Positions 24,751-34,236 of a DNA stretch of 64,000 nucleotides are shown here, piece after piece. The stretch covers positions 186,001 through 250,000 of the forward strand of contig SAUG01000070.1 in the NCBI GenBank assembly GCA_011316305.1, written 5' to 3'. The notes below the pieces were generated by a model, which was given only the letters and a program-made list of their open reading frames with translations, had not been told where the DNA came from and ran no database searches. The stretch comes from Rusavskia elegans. Lineage: Eukaryota > Ascomycota > Lecanoromycetes > Teloschistales > Teloschistaceae. The stretch's first letter is position 1. The number at the start of each line of letters is the position of its first letter. Both the position numbers and the translations under genes were made by a program.

Positions 24751-25868
24751 TCAACTTTCGTTGTGGTTCAGAATGATTTCCTCAACCCATGTGCGGACCT
24801 GTTCGGCGACGACCTCACTATGCTTGATACAAAAGCCGTGCGGGATCTTCTTGTCGTCGATGAACATACTGGGCTTCCAGCCATCTGCCGGAGATGAGGC
24901 ATCAGAGATGGAGGATGCAGCCGATAATGAGGCCTTGGATTTGCGGAAGCCTCGCGCATCGATGAGTTCGTTGCGAGTCTTTTGGGCTACCCACCTGTCA
25001 TTCGAGCCCCAGAAGAAGACCAGGTTGGAATGAATAGTGTCTTTGCTGTTGGTGCCGGGTTCGGTGGCGGCGCCCCATACTTCTTCCCCCCATTTGTCGT
25101 GGGTGATCATATCCATTTCGTCTTTACCGAGAAATCTAGGGTAGCGAATTCAGTAGGCTAGAAAGGAACGGCTGAAGGCTAGAGTACTCACACGGATTCC
25201 TTGACGCCGGTAGGGCTCTTGATGAAAGCTGTTGTTGTTCGAGCAGCATGCTCGGGGAAGCAGGCGAAGGCTCGGATCAGATAGTACAGTACGCTTGCGG
25301 GAATCAAGTACGTGAGTGTTTTGACAATGGCGCTTGCAATATGAGCGGAGCGCGGGATAGCTAGGAGTGCGCTTGCTACCATGCCGGAGGGTGACCGAGC
25401 AATGTGGGTGATGGTGGGGAAGAGCAGGATACCGCCGATGAGATCAAAATCTTTGGCACCACCTTCGATTCGTTTGCGGTGGCGCCGAATGATTTCGAGC
25501 AAGATGTAGGCTCCGACAGAATGGCCCATTAGAACAACCTTTGGCGTTTGTCGTGCCCGGCGCGATACCCCTTCGACTTGATCGTACAGTAGGTCGTCGA
25601 CATACTCTATTTGTGCCTCCAGTCCGGCTAGTTTCTGATGTTGCTCGGTAGTTCCGAAACCAGCAAGCGAATGACCGCAGATATGAAAATTGGCCGAGGG
25701 TAATGTGGAAGAAGAGGAGAGCAAAGCGTGGAGGGTCGAAAGAAACGGGTCATAGTAGGTAATGAGGCCAGGGTTACCGGGGATATGAAAGATCAAGTAA
25801 TGTTGGATATCTTCTTCGCTGTTTCTGCCCGCAGAAGGAGCGAAGTAGAGTTTCGACCTTGCCTCCAT
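24751..25868 (-). CDS. Lipid-droplet-associated hydrolase (LDAH/Ldh1-like alpha/beta hydrolase)
   Basis: An alpha/beta hydrolase of the family targeted to lipid droplets (LDAH, formerly DUF2305), thought to act as an esterase or sterol-ester hydrolase with weak activity. Two exons on the minus strand: 25192-25868 and 24751-25135, split by a 56-nt intron, giving 353 aa. The start YLIFHIPGNPGLITYYDPF carries the family oxyanion block. The nucleophile elbow GHSVG puts Ser near residue 117. ILLFPTITHIARSPSG is typical of the family. The likely acid lies in FFWGSNDRWV and the His in IPHGFCIKHSE near the C-terminus, so the catalytic triad appears complete. A Ser-rich insertion (LSAASSISDASS) sits between the last two motifs. 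Divergent from the membrane-protein gene at 26419. Confidence 0.88.
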
Positions 25869-26418
25869 CGTAGTCTGCTCTTTCTCCTCGTGTCAAGCAG
25901 AGCCAAAAGCACGCGCAACAGGAAGGAACGCTCAAACACACAACACTTTCCAGATTCTACAGCAGCAAGGAAGGACGGTAGGTTATCAGAGTCTACAATA
26001 ACTCTGCACGAGCAAAACGGAGACTTGGTGTACCCAGCCAGCCAGCTCAGCAGGCTTTCTGCTTCTGCTGCGGTCTCGTTCCCAATCCTGTGGTCAGGCC
26101 CAAAGAAAGACGTGCGCGGTCCCCTGCCCAGGTGCCACCAGGTGCCATGTTTCGCCATGTGGCTGGGGTTGTAGTTAATCCTTCTCGGGCCTAGCTTCCT
26201 TTGCATAGCTCCTCGCCTCCTCGCCTCCTCGCCTAAGACTCGGCTGTCGGCCGACAGATCACTCATCATCTGCTGCGTCAGCTCCCAATCCGCCCGCTCT
26301 GCCTGCCACTCGAGGGCGCTTTTGAGGATCAGACCTATCTCAGCCCTGTCCCATGGGTTATTGTCTGACATCCGCTGGTTCGTACCTGAGGCCACCCATG
26401 TCGTGATCAACTCGGCCG
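25869..26418. other. Divergent promoter region
   Basis: The 550 bp between the start codons of the lipid-droplet hydrolase (minus) and the membrane protein (plus). A long minus-strand frame crosses it (25793-26410) but overlaps the hydrolase coding start in another frame and shows no family features, so it is left out. A three-fold CTCCTCGC-type short repeat occurs near 26210-26230. Confidence 0.45.
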
Positions 26419-27900
26419 ATGGCCTTCACCCTACGGATAGGCCTGCTGCTCCTAACTCGGTCTCCCTTTGTGACCGCTGCAGACGGTGGCAATGATACTT
26501 CCCACGGACGGAGAGATGGCTGGGTCAGCCAACCCGACGGCCGTGGCACCTTCGACATCCTGTGGAGTTGCCTGATCACCATATTCCTATGCACCTGGGT
26601 ATCCTTGCATCTCAATGTACCCGCGAGCCATGAGCGGTACCGCCACCTTTTTTTCCGCAAAATGCGGTGGATGGTGCAAGCCATCATGGCTCCCGAGTTC
26701 GTCCTTGCGTTTGCCATCGGCCAGAAAGTCGAAGCAAAAAAGTCGGTGGAGCAGTTCAAAGGTCTAGACTTGCTTCGCGAGAACACTTCCAGGACAGTTG
26801 ATTCAGCACCCTCCCGACGTTCTCATTTGCAGAACGCAGGTGATAGGGTTTCAAGCCTAATCAACAACATTGACATGAAACTTCACGGTAAAGAAAAGGA
26901 CACTGGATGGTCCATTCGTCATGCATTCTACGCAAACATGGGAGGTTTCGTGTTGCATCCGCGCGAGAGCGCTGCTTTTCCCATCAACGCGAAACAGCTA
27001 CACTGGTTGATCAAACAAGGCTATGTGGAATATCCCAAGATGACTGCGAAAGAAGTGTGGGACAAGAGCAAGGCCGATGGTTTCCAAAAGTCATTGACAT
27101 GTCTGCAGACTGGCTGGTTCATCATTCAGATTGTAGGCAGGGCAATCCAAAAGCTACCCATCACTACGCTGGAGATTACCACCCTCAGTTTTGTACTTTG
27201 CACCCTCGTTATGTTCACCCAGTGGGCTAATAAACCATTGGATGTGGAAAGCCCGACGGTTCTGACGTCGAGTAAAAGCATTGCAGAGATACTCATCGAG
27301 GCTGGTCCTGCCGCGAGTCAGCCATTCAAGCAAACTCCTCTGGACTTTGTTGACAATCAATCACCGTCTTGGTTGACAGAGGTCCAGCCACATCTACGAT
27401 TCCGTACAGGCCCAAGGACGCGTCCGCTGCCTCGTCTTACCAATGACAGGTTCCCCGTCATTGGTGCTGGTCCAGATGCAGTCTTCCTCTTCCTTTTCAC
27501 CATGGCCTTCTGTGGTCTTCATTTCGTGGCCTGGGACTTCAGCTTTCCGTCTCTTTTGGAGCGCGACCTTTGGCGTGCAGCTTCCGTTACCATAGCTGCA
27601 TGTGCCTTCATCTTCTGGGTCTGTGAAACTTATCAAGACGGTCATCGTTTGGGCCGCTGGGAGAGGTGGTATGCCAAGTTATTTCATGATGATAGAAATG
27701 GCCGGATCAATACCATGGAAAAAAACAGAAGGAACCGGCGTTTTATCCCCGTGTGGGAGGTTATCGTCATGACTCCTGTGACCGTGGTCTATACAGTCGC
27801 TCGAACGTACATCGTCGTCGAGGTCTTTCTCAGCCAACGTTCGCTTCCTGTCGGTGCCTTTAACACAGTTCAATGGTCCGAATTCGTGCCCCATTTCTGA
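26419..27900 (+). CDS. Uncharacterised multi-pass membrane protein (Pezizomycotina family)
   Basis: A 493-aa intron-less protein of a family that is common and expanded in filamentous ascomycetes but, to my knowledge, without assigned function. A signal sequence (MAFTLRIGLLLLTRSPFVTA) is followed by the family hallmark GRGTFDILWSCLITIFLCTW, a first helix, then HLNVPA. Further hallmarks are KMRWMVQAIMAPEFVL, MGGFVLHP, KADGFQKSLTCLQTGWFI and LEITTLSFVLCTL. A second membrane cluster sits near residues 350-405 (FLFLFTMAFCGLHFVAWDF), and the protein ends VQWSEFVPHF, the usual C-terminus. I count about seven to eight hydrophobic segments. The gene is complete, with the expected length and ends. The role is unknown; a transporter or signalling receptor is only a guess. 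Confidence 0.8.
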   Translation: MAFTLRIGLLLLTRSPFVTAADGGNDTSHGRRDGWVSQPDGRGTFDILWSCLITIFLCTWVSLHLNVPASHERYRHLFFRKMRWMVQAIMAPEFVLAFAIGQKVEAKKSVEQFKGLDLLRENTSRTVDSAPSRRSHLQNAGDRVSSLINNIDMKLHGKEKDTGWSIRHAFYANMGGFVLHPRESAAFPINAKQLHWLIKQGYVEYPKMTAKEVWDKSKADGFQKSLTCLQTGWFIIQIVGRAIQKLPITTLEITTLSFVLCTLVMFTQWANKPLDVESPTVLTSSKSIAEILIEAGPAASQPFKQTPLDFVDNQSPSWLTEVQPHLRFRTGPRTRPLPRLTNDRFPVIGAGPDAVFLFLFTMAFCGLHFVAWDFSFPSLLERDLWRAASVTIAACAFIFWVCETYQDGHRLGRWERWYAKLFHDDRNGRINTMEKNRRNRRFIPVWEVIVMTPVTVVYTVARTYIVVEVFLSQRSLPVGAFNTVQWSEFVPHF

Positions 27901-28833
27901 GACTTTCAATATGGGAACATCTCTATGGCATACTTTGCCCCGTTCATTGCATACGGTATTGACGGAACTCAAAGCAAATGCGTCCTCAATGCTCCAACAA
28001 CTATGGAGTAAAGATTCCAAGAACATGACCACAAGGCACCGTTCACAACCGACGGTAACGCCATCCAATCAGCGATTGCATACACAGAGTAGAATGTTAT
28101 CATACGCATCTGCTGAAGACCTCTGTATGTCACGTACCTCGAACGTCGGCTGTCAGTCGGGGAGTCCTGCATGGTCAATCAAGATCTGCTAAGCTAATGC
28201 ATATACCATGAAGTCAGTTAGGTAGGTGGTACTAGATTTACCATCTGACATAAGCCTATATCGTGTCCCGGAACTATTTACCCAGTCCTCGGGTTGTCTG
28301 TGGAGCGGACAGGGTAGCTAACAAGGGGGAAAAGAGGAAGCCGGTCCCACCTTCTAGTTTCTGGCCATACACTTTCTTTGCATCTCTGCCCAGCCGCTCA
28401 CAAAGTTGAAGTTACAAGACTTGTCATTCATTCGAATATCCAGTTTCCCGGACCGGTAGCAAGGGATCCTGGTAGCACCCTTATCGTCATCGATGTCACG
28501 CTGTCGACAACGGCGCTCTCTAGCCTTGTCGATTGCATAGTTGGATGAAATAAAATTTAGTGGGGGGAAATACTCACAGGCTTGAGAATTGTCGAGCTCA
28601 CGGACACGACGCTACCAAACAGAAAAATGTTCTCATGCGGGATGAACAGCAATCTTTCCATCAAAACACCAGAAAGAAGCTCGGACAACTCACGAATGAA
28701 CTGGTTGATCCGGTACCCCCGGGCAATCTTTCTCTTTGGGGGTGTAGTGCAGGATTTGGTCATTTACTCTACAGTATCAACCAGCGCACAATCCGCGTTT
28801 GCAAAGCACGCCAGTCCAACCAATGCAGAATTC
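27901..28833. other. Intergenic region
   Basis: About 0.93 kb between the membrane-protein gene and the 3' end of the decayed dehydrogenase. No supported gene. Frames of about 100 codons lack motifs. Confidence 0.45.
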
Positions 28834-29019
28834 TTATTCGACTTTGGCCATTTCCTTGCTAAGTTCCCACAGCGCCTCTTCCTTTGCCTGGTCAAAGGCG
28901 TACTCGGCATAGTCATATTCAACCGCATCTCCATCCGGAGGGCAGGGACGCGCTGAAAAGGACGCTCCTTCCAAGTATAAACCATCCTTGCCTTCAAGAT
29001 CACTCGAAACGGCTCCATA

Positions 29020-29092
29020 GAAAGTTAATATTAAAAAATTAAGTTAAAGTTTTTTTTAATTTTTTTTCAAAATAAAAAGATTAATTGTGACA
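29020..29092. repeat. AT-rich filler block 1 in the dehydrogenase
   Basis: About 73 bases made almost only of A and T, in a GC-balanced neighbourhood. It replaces the short segment expected between the conserved helix after VHPGSF and the YGAVSS-LEGKDGLYL piece. No flanking duplication is obvious. An intron is unlikely, because no GT-AG pair restores the frame. Confidence 0.6.
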
Positions 29093-29370
29093 CAAGCTTG
29101 TTCAGGTTCGTCATGTGTCTCAGAATTCTCACGTCCCCCGTCAATGCTTCCATCTCTGCCCTGGAATGCTTTTGCAGATCCTCGCTCACGAAGGACCCAG
29201 GATGCACGCTGTACCCATGAAGACCCTGAGATCCGTATAGCCGGTCGATTTGGCTTGTCATGTAAATGTTAGCCGTCTTACTGGACCCGTAGGCGAGCCA
29301 ACCGTTGTAAATCCCTTCGAAGTTGATGTTGTCCAAACGCACCGGCCGGTAGCGATGGGCTGCCGAGATA

Positions 29371-29403
29371 AAGCTTTTATATTTATATTAGAAATATAAC
29401 ACT
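29371..29403. repeat. AT-rich filler block 2 in the dehydrogenase
   Basis: About 33 bases, mostly A and T, inserted into the conserved codons for S-V-S-A-A-H-R-Y. On the gene strand both this block and block 1 end in a CTTT-type motif. Too short for a normal intron. Confidence 0.55.
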
Positions 29404-30073
29404 GACGACCCGCGAATTGAAGTGTGGTGTCGAGCTCGCCAGGAGCAGATCCTTCAAGAGATAGAAGAGTAGAAAGTGCGACAGGTGGTTCGTCCCGAAC
29501 TGGAGTTCATAGCCATCCTTAGTACGCTCCTCCGGGGTGTTCGTCACCAAGAAAATCAGCCTCGGTGGGTCTGGTCCCGCGGGTCGACAGGACGGTTCAC
29601 CTACGGCTGCGTTGCTGATGAGGATGTTCAATTTGTTGCTCTGTTTGCGGAACTGGTCTGCACATGCGCGAACACTCGCGAGATCTGTCTGGTCCATGAA
29701 CAGATGCACACGACCGCTGTCAAGGAGACGACCCAAGGCTTGCTTCGCTTTAACGAGATTCCGAGTGACGCCGTAGACAGTCGCGCCTGTTTATGCGAGT
29801 GCCCGCACCGGAGGATCAGATCTCGTCAGCCGTTACTGCAACCAAAGCTTGTTCGCTCCGGCAGGTTGCGTCTCATACGGTCTCAACACCGATACCTGAG
29901 GAAACACCGGTGATCAAGATAACTTTTCCGCCCCAAGCATCAGTGAGCTTATCGTCTATGATGATCTGACTGCCAGTCACACGCGAAACACCAGGTCCGT
30001 TGATGACTTCGAAGCGATTGCGATCGGCATAACGGCCAGTGAGTTGGAAGGGTTCTCTCGAGACCAACGACAT

Positions 30074-31182
30074 AATGAACGTTCTGCTTTTGGTGTGAAA
30101 GTTGCTGGTGGATGGGTCTTTCCAGCTGCTATTTCACGCATCAAGCTGAAGGATTACCAGAGAAGTCGAATGGGGGGATTCCCGGTCTCAACGTTACCAT
30201 TGAAGTTTAGGTATCTACTTATCGCAGCCAACCTATTCACGGTGCACATCATTGGTACGATGACGCGGGCGTTTGGAACGCCGTGATGGCCTTGGACGTT
30301 CCGGAGAAGTCTGAACGCGGGCGCTACGATCTGATCCACGAGCTTACGAAGCCACTGTGTTCGACAAACGTCATAAAAGGGGTTGAGACGAGCAGGCCAC
30401 TTAGGTTATGATAACAGTGTTTAGCAACTCCAGGTCAAACGGCCAGCATTGGAAGCAACGCGTACCAGCAGCCAGCAGTCAGTTGTCGGTTTGTGTTAAA
30501 GCATCTTGAACGCCAATTGTTTTTGATACTGCTGTCTAAGGCTCCGACAGCGGCCGCCGCGGGCGATTCGACCAGTACAGAAGACCTCCACACGAAGATG
30601 AGTACGTACACTTTTGGTCGTAGTTGCAGTTGTGCAAGGCGATTGATAGATCATGAATTCCCTTCCACCATAGAACTTTCAAGGTATTCTATCTTTCCAA
30701 GTCGCTTTGGGTGATTGCATCAAAGGTTCCATCCCGTCAAAGATTGAGACTTTCTCATTCCCTAAACCTGCATCACTTGTTCTCTACGGTATCAGGTCGC
30801 AATAGGCAGAAGCGAGCAGGAGAACTGGCCTTTCAGCTACTTGGGCACTTTGTCGTTGGACGCTTCTGGCCGATCAGGGCTGGGATATGTCTGCTGCTCC
30901 TACTGACTCCCAAAAGAACGTCCTTACACGCCCCCATAGTACCTTTCAACCCTGTGGGGCAAGTTGATAAGCTTTGAGGGTATATGATATTCTACGTACT
31001 CTATGCTTTCCATGTATCAGAAGCGACGGCATACCTTAACGCTGTGAAACACCCTCGCTATGCAGAATTTTGAACCCGTTGGCGTCTCTAGCCCCGTTTG
31101 AATGCGATGGACTCCAAACACCCAACACCACTCCGACCTTGAAAATGCTACATGGCTGCCATAACTCAAGTATAAGCCTCAA
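30074..31182. other. Intergenic region
   Basis: About 1.1 kb between the decayed dehydrogenase and the 3' end of PAH1. No supported gene or repeat. The left part is the former promoter of the dehydrogenase. Confidence 0.45.
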
Positions 31183-33719
31183 TCACAGTCGGTTCTTCCC
31201 CTCAATCACTTCAACGTTGACTTCCGCGGGTAAGAACTGCTCCAAACTATCCGCGGTTGACGGAGTCAAATCAATCTCGTCCTGTGTAAACAACGCGTTG
31301 GCAAGAGTACCCTCGTCCGCCTCGATATTCGCGATAACAGCACTTGAAGGATCGCTATCCTCCTCACCAGAGACCTGAGAGATGTAGCTCTCTACCAGAG
31401 GATCGGTCTGATCATCATCAGTGTCCAAGCCTTCGCTGCCTTCATCTTCACTTCTGATGCTTCTGCGACTATGGCTCTTCTGCTTTTCGTCTTCATCACT
31501 GCTATCGCTGTCGGAAAAGTCCTCGACGTCCACCGGGGCATCACGCCAGTAATTGAAATCAGTGAATTCCTCGGCCCCTCCAGTGACCAACAACCCAACA
31601 GGAGGGAAGAAGTGGTCGACAAGTTCTCGCATCGTGACATAGCTGTTTTTGTACTTGTTGAGGGTTAACAAGTCCAAGGACACCTCGGCATTCGAATTGA
31701 TAGTGAAGATTCGTGTCGACGGTATGTTCACCGATCGGTAGCTCAAGGCGTCAGTTAGACGATTACCGAAGCCTGCATAGAACGGCCTACGCTTCTGGTC
31801 GAAGAGATTCAAAATATCACGGAGACATGCCATTTTGAAAACCTCGGGTTTCCGCAGATAGAGTTCTCGACGCAGTGCTGTCATTGTTCGATCAGGACTC
31901 ATAATGACAGGGCCTTTGGGTAGCTTGAAGCCTTCCTGCGTCACGCCATTAAGGTACGTTCTCGTGGTATCGGCCTGTCCCACGGACCGGCTTGTGAGGT
32001 ATAAGATGTTGTACCCATTAGCTACAATGTCGGTGTATAGCTTCGCTACTCCGATGTGGGTCCAGTCACGCCCAATCATGTTGAGCACATGGCCCAGTGC
32101 ATCGGACCTGATATCGTTAGCAAGAACTGCGTTTGGAGGTAACTATCTTGGGGATCTCACTTGGTAATGGTGCCGTCGATATCCGAAATTACGATAGGCA
32201 CATCACAAGTCCAATAGTACATGAACGCTGAACAGGTTGCTCGATTGACGCTAAAACTCATTACGTTTGGTCCAGGCTTCAGATCCAACGCTCTCAGCTG
32301 GTCACTTGTCAGGCGTAGGGTTTTGGCATAACTCCGATTTGGATCGTTATGATACGAGGTTGATGTGGGAGGTGTTTGCGGGGGTGTAATCAACCCAGTA
32401 GGTGATAGTTCCGACCTTGTCCTTTGGTGCTTGTTAGGCTCAGGAGATGCCGCCGTCGACGACTCCTCGTCACTTAGATGTCCAGGATCCGATGCAGCGT
32501 CACTGGGGATCGATCGTGGCGTCAGGTCATGCGTCCGGATCCGTTGTCGCGCTGCTTCTTTGGCTTCTTCACTGCTGTATATCCAGAGATTACCATGTAC
32601 ATCAGCGCCTATCAGAGCTCCTATATCATAGTTGCCTTCGAGTTCCTCAGCAAGTATTTTGCGAGCGATTCCTTCAGCACGTAAGGCTTCGTCTTCGCTG
32701 GTCTTGTAACCGGTCATATCGAGCATGAGATCACCAGTTGCATTTATACGAGATCGTATGTTCGACATGGAGAGCTTCTTTGAGAGCGACTTTGCCCGAT
32801 CGACTGCCTCGACGCTGGATAATGGTGGGGGGCTACCAGAACGTTTGGGATGACTGGCGAGGTTGTTCTCTGGTGGCACCAATGGCTCAGCAGGCCCGGG
32901 CGCCGAGTGAGGACTGATGGCTCCGGTCAAATCCAAGCCCTGCGACCGAGTGTGAAGGGATAACAGCTCCGCGGAGGCCGAACGCTTTAGTTGCCCCGTC
33001 GGCAAGACAGGCGAGGTGTGCGATACGATGTCGGACAGGGGTATTCCGCGAGATTCTGGTGAGTTTGGTGCTGGTGCGGGACGCCCACCCTGAATCGCTG
33101 TATTGTTGATTTGGCCACGCGAAAGAGTATAATCGCTTTGAGCCCGCTGGGCCAAAGAAAGTCCGGGCCTCAACAAAGAGGACCCACCGTGTTTGAGGCT
33201 CTGATCGCTTGCTCCATCCGTGTTGATGTCCAAGAAATCTGGCTCCTGTAACGAAGGTAAGCCCTTAGCATCTTGAGCAACGCCCTGCGGGCTTGCAGCT
33301 GGCGAGACAACGGGAGAGGTCTGAAGACTCTCCGGAATTTGTTCGGACGTCTCGAAAACAAAAAACGCCTCCCCTCCTTCCCCAAGTTTCATGGCGTGAT
33401 TCTGTTTAACATTATTGACTTTGAACTCCACCTATGTGCAATTTTGGTCAGTTGGGGACTCGGGCGCTGCCTGTACGAACAAGGATCTTACTTTCTTTTC
33501 ATAAGGTCGTAGGAGCGAAAACTTTCCGAAACGTATGTGGAACGGCGAACAGGCCAAGGATCCTTCCTAGACTTTAGTCAGGGAAACTGTGGATGGCGAA
33601 GTAGGCATACCATCTTCTTGTTCCACCACTATCACGTCAATAGCTCCACTCAGCGTTGCTGGGTTGATGGAGTTCCATGTCTTGGATACGGAGCCACCAA
33701 TGCTTCGCACATACTGCAT
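31183..33719 (-). CDS. PAH1: Lipin-type phosphatidate phosphatase Pah1/Ned1
   Basis: Mg-dependent phosphatidate phosphatase that makes diacylglycerol for triacylglycerol synthesis and controls nuclear/ER membrane growth. Four exons on the minus strand: 33611-33719, 33492-33562, 32161-33431 and 31183-32107, giving 791 aa. The N-LIP domain (MQYVRSIGGSVSKTWNSINP ... SPFHIRFGKFSLLRPYEKK) spans the first two exons. A long Ser/Pro-rich middle follows, with many SP and TP sites that suit control by cyclin-dependent and Nem1-Spo7-opposed phosphorylation. The HAD-type catalytic motif SDIDGTITK (D-x-D-x-T) is encoded at about 32,165-32,190 and is split right after it by the third intron. The LNS2 part continues WTHIGVAKLYTDI and LPKGPVIMSPDR. 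The tail is acidic (SDSDSSDEDE), as in Pah1. Exon joins close all frames. Confidence 0.95.
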
Positions 33720-34236
33720 AGCTCGCCCGAATCGTTGTTATAGGCACCGCGGCCTTCGATTCAGTCGCTGTGCATTGACTTTCTGGGACGACCCGGCTCG
33801 AGCTGCTGACTGGCGGTCGAGCCGAGGGTGGTTTGGCTTCGGCGTGACCAGGACGGTGTTTGATACGGTAGGGAAGGCAAGAGCTCGGGGTCTCAGTCTG
33901 CTTGCATGATGGACTTGAGATGCAGTGGTCGGTGGGTGCGTAAGTAGGCTTTCGAACCTCTATGACTCAGTTGATGTGTCCATGTCACATGATATCATTG
34001 AACCGAGCGGTTACCAAGTATAGACTTCCTTCCCAGTATGTGAAGGCAGAGCTGTGAGCTATAAGGTTCACGTCATGCGGTCGAATAAGTACGTACAATA
34101 GTTTCGAGGTAATGTATTTGAGACTCGTACTCGGGCTTGGCACCGCGCAAACTGTAAATTCATGCACACAAGGAACATCGTTCCGACTCCACGCATTTGA
34201 GACAGACGGGCATAGGAGCAGATTCCCCAAGAGGTC
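33720..34236. other. Divergent promoter region PAH1 / FN3 protein
   Basis: The 517 bp between the start codons of PAH1 (minus) and the FN3-domain gene (plus). No gene seen. Confidence 0.5.

Larger units (their letters stand above)
28834..30073 (-). pseudogene. Decayed short-chain dehydrogenase/reductase (retinol-dehydrogenase-like)
   Basis: A Rossmann-fold NAD(P)-dependent oxidoreductase in ruins. Pieces in correct order on the minus strand are: GRYADRNRFEVINGPG; the cofactor loop KVILITGVSSGIGVET (ending near 29879); TGATVYGVTRNL; FGTNHLSHFLLFYLL; the catalytic YGSSKTAN; and VHPGSF. A C-terminal piece, GLYLEGASFSARPCPPDG to the stop at 28834-28836, closes it. Disruptions: a roughly 70-nt segment between VET and VRALA that lacks a usable acceptor; a TAA at 29791-29793, where CAA (Gln) would fit; an unexplained 60-nt in-frame stretch near 29,550-29,610; an AT-rich insert at 29371-29403 inside S-V-S-A-A-H-R-Y; and an AT-rich block at 29020-29092 that replaces the expected EQGAATTV segment and shifts the frame. 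Some could be misread introns, but not all frames can be closed. Confidence 0.68.

Noticed and set aside
24378..24776. 132-codon plus-strand ORF
   Set aside because: Runs into the 3' end of the hydrolase on the opposite strand; no family features.
25793..26410. 205-codon minus-strand ORF upstream of the lipid-droplet hydrolase
   Set aside because: Overlaps the start of the hydrolase in another frame, with no motif; the hydrolase frame has full family support.
29371..29403. Very short intron in the dehydrogenase
   Set aside because: About 30 nt is below normal intron size here and no GT-AG choice keeps the reading frame.
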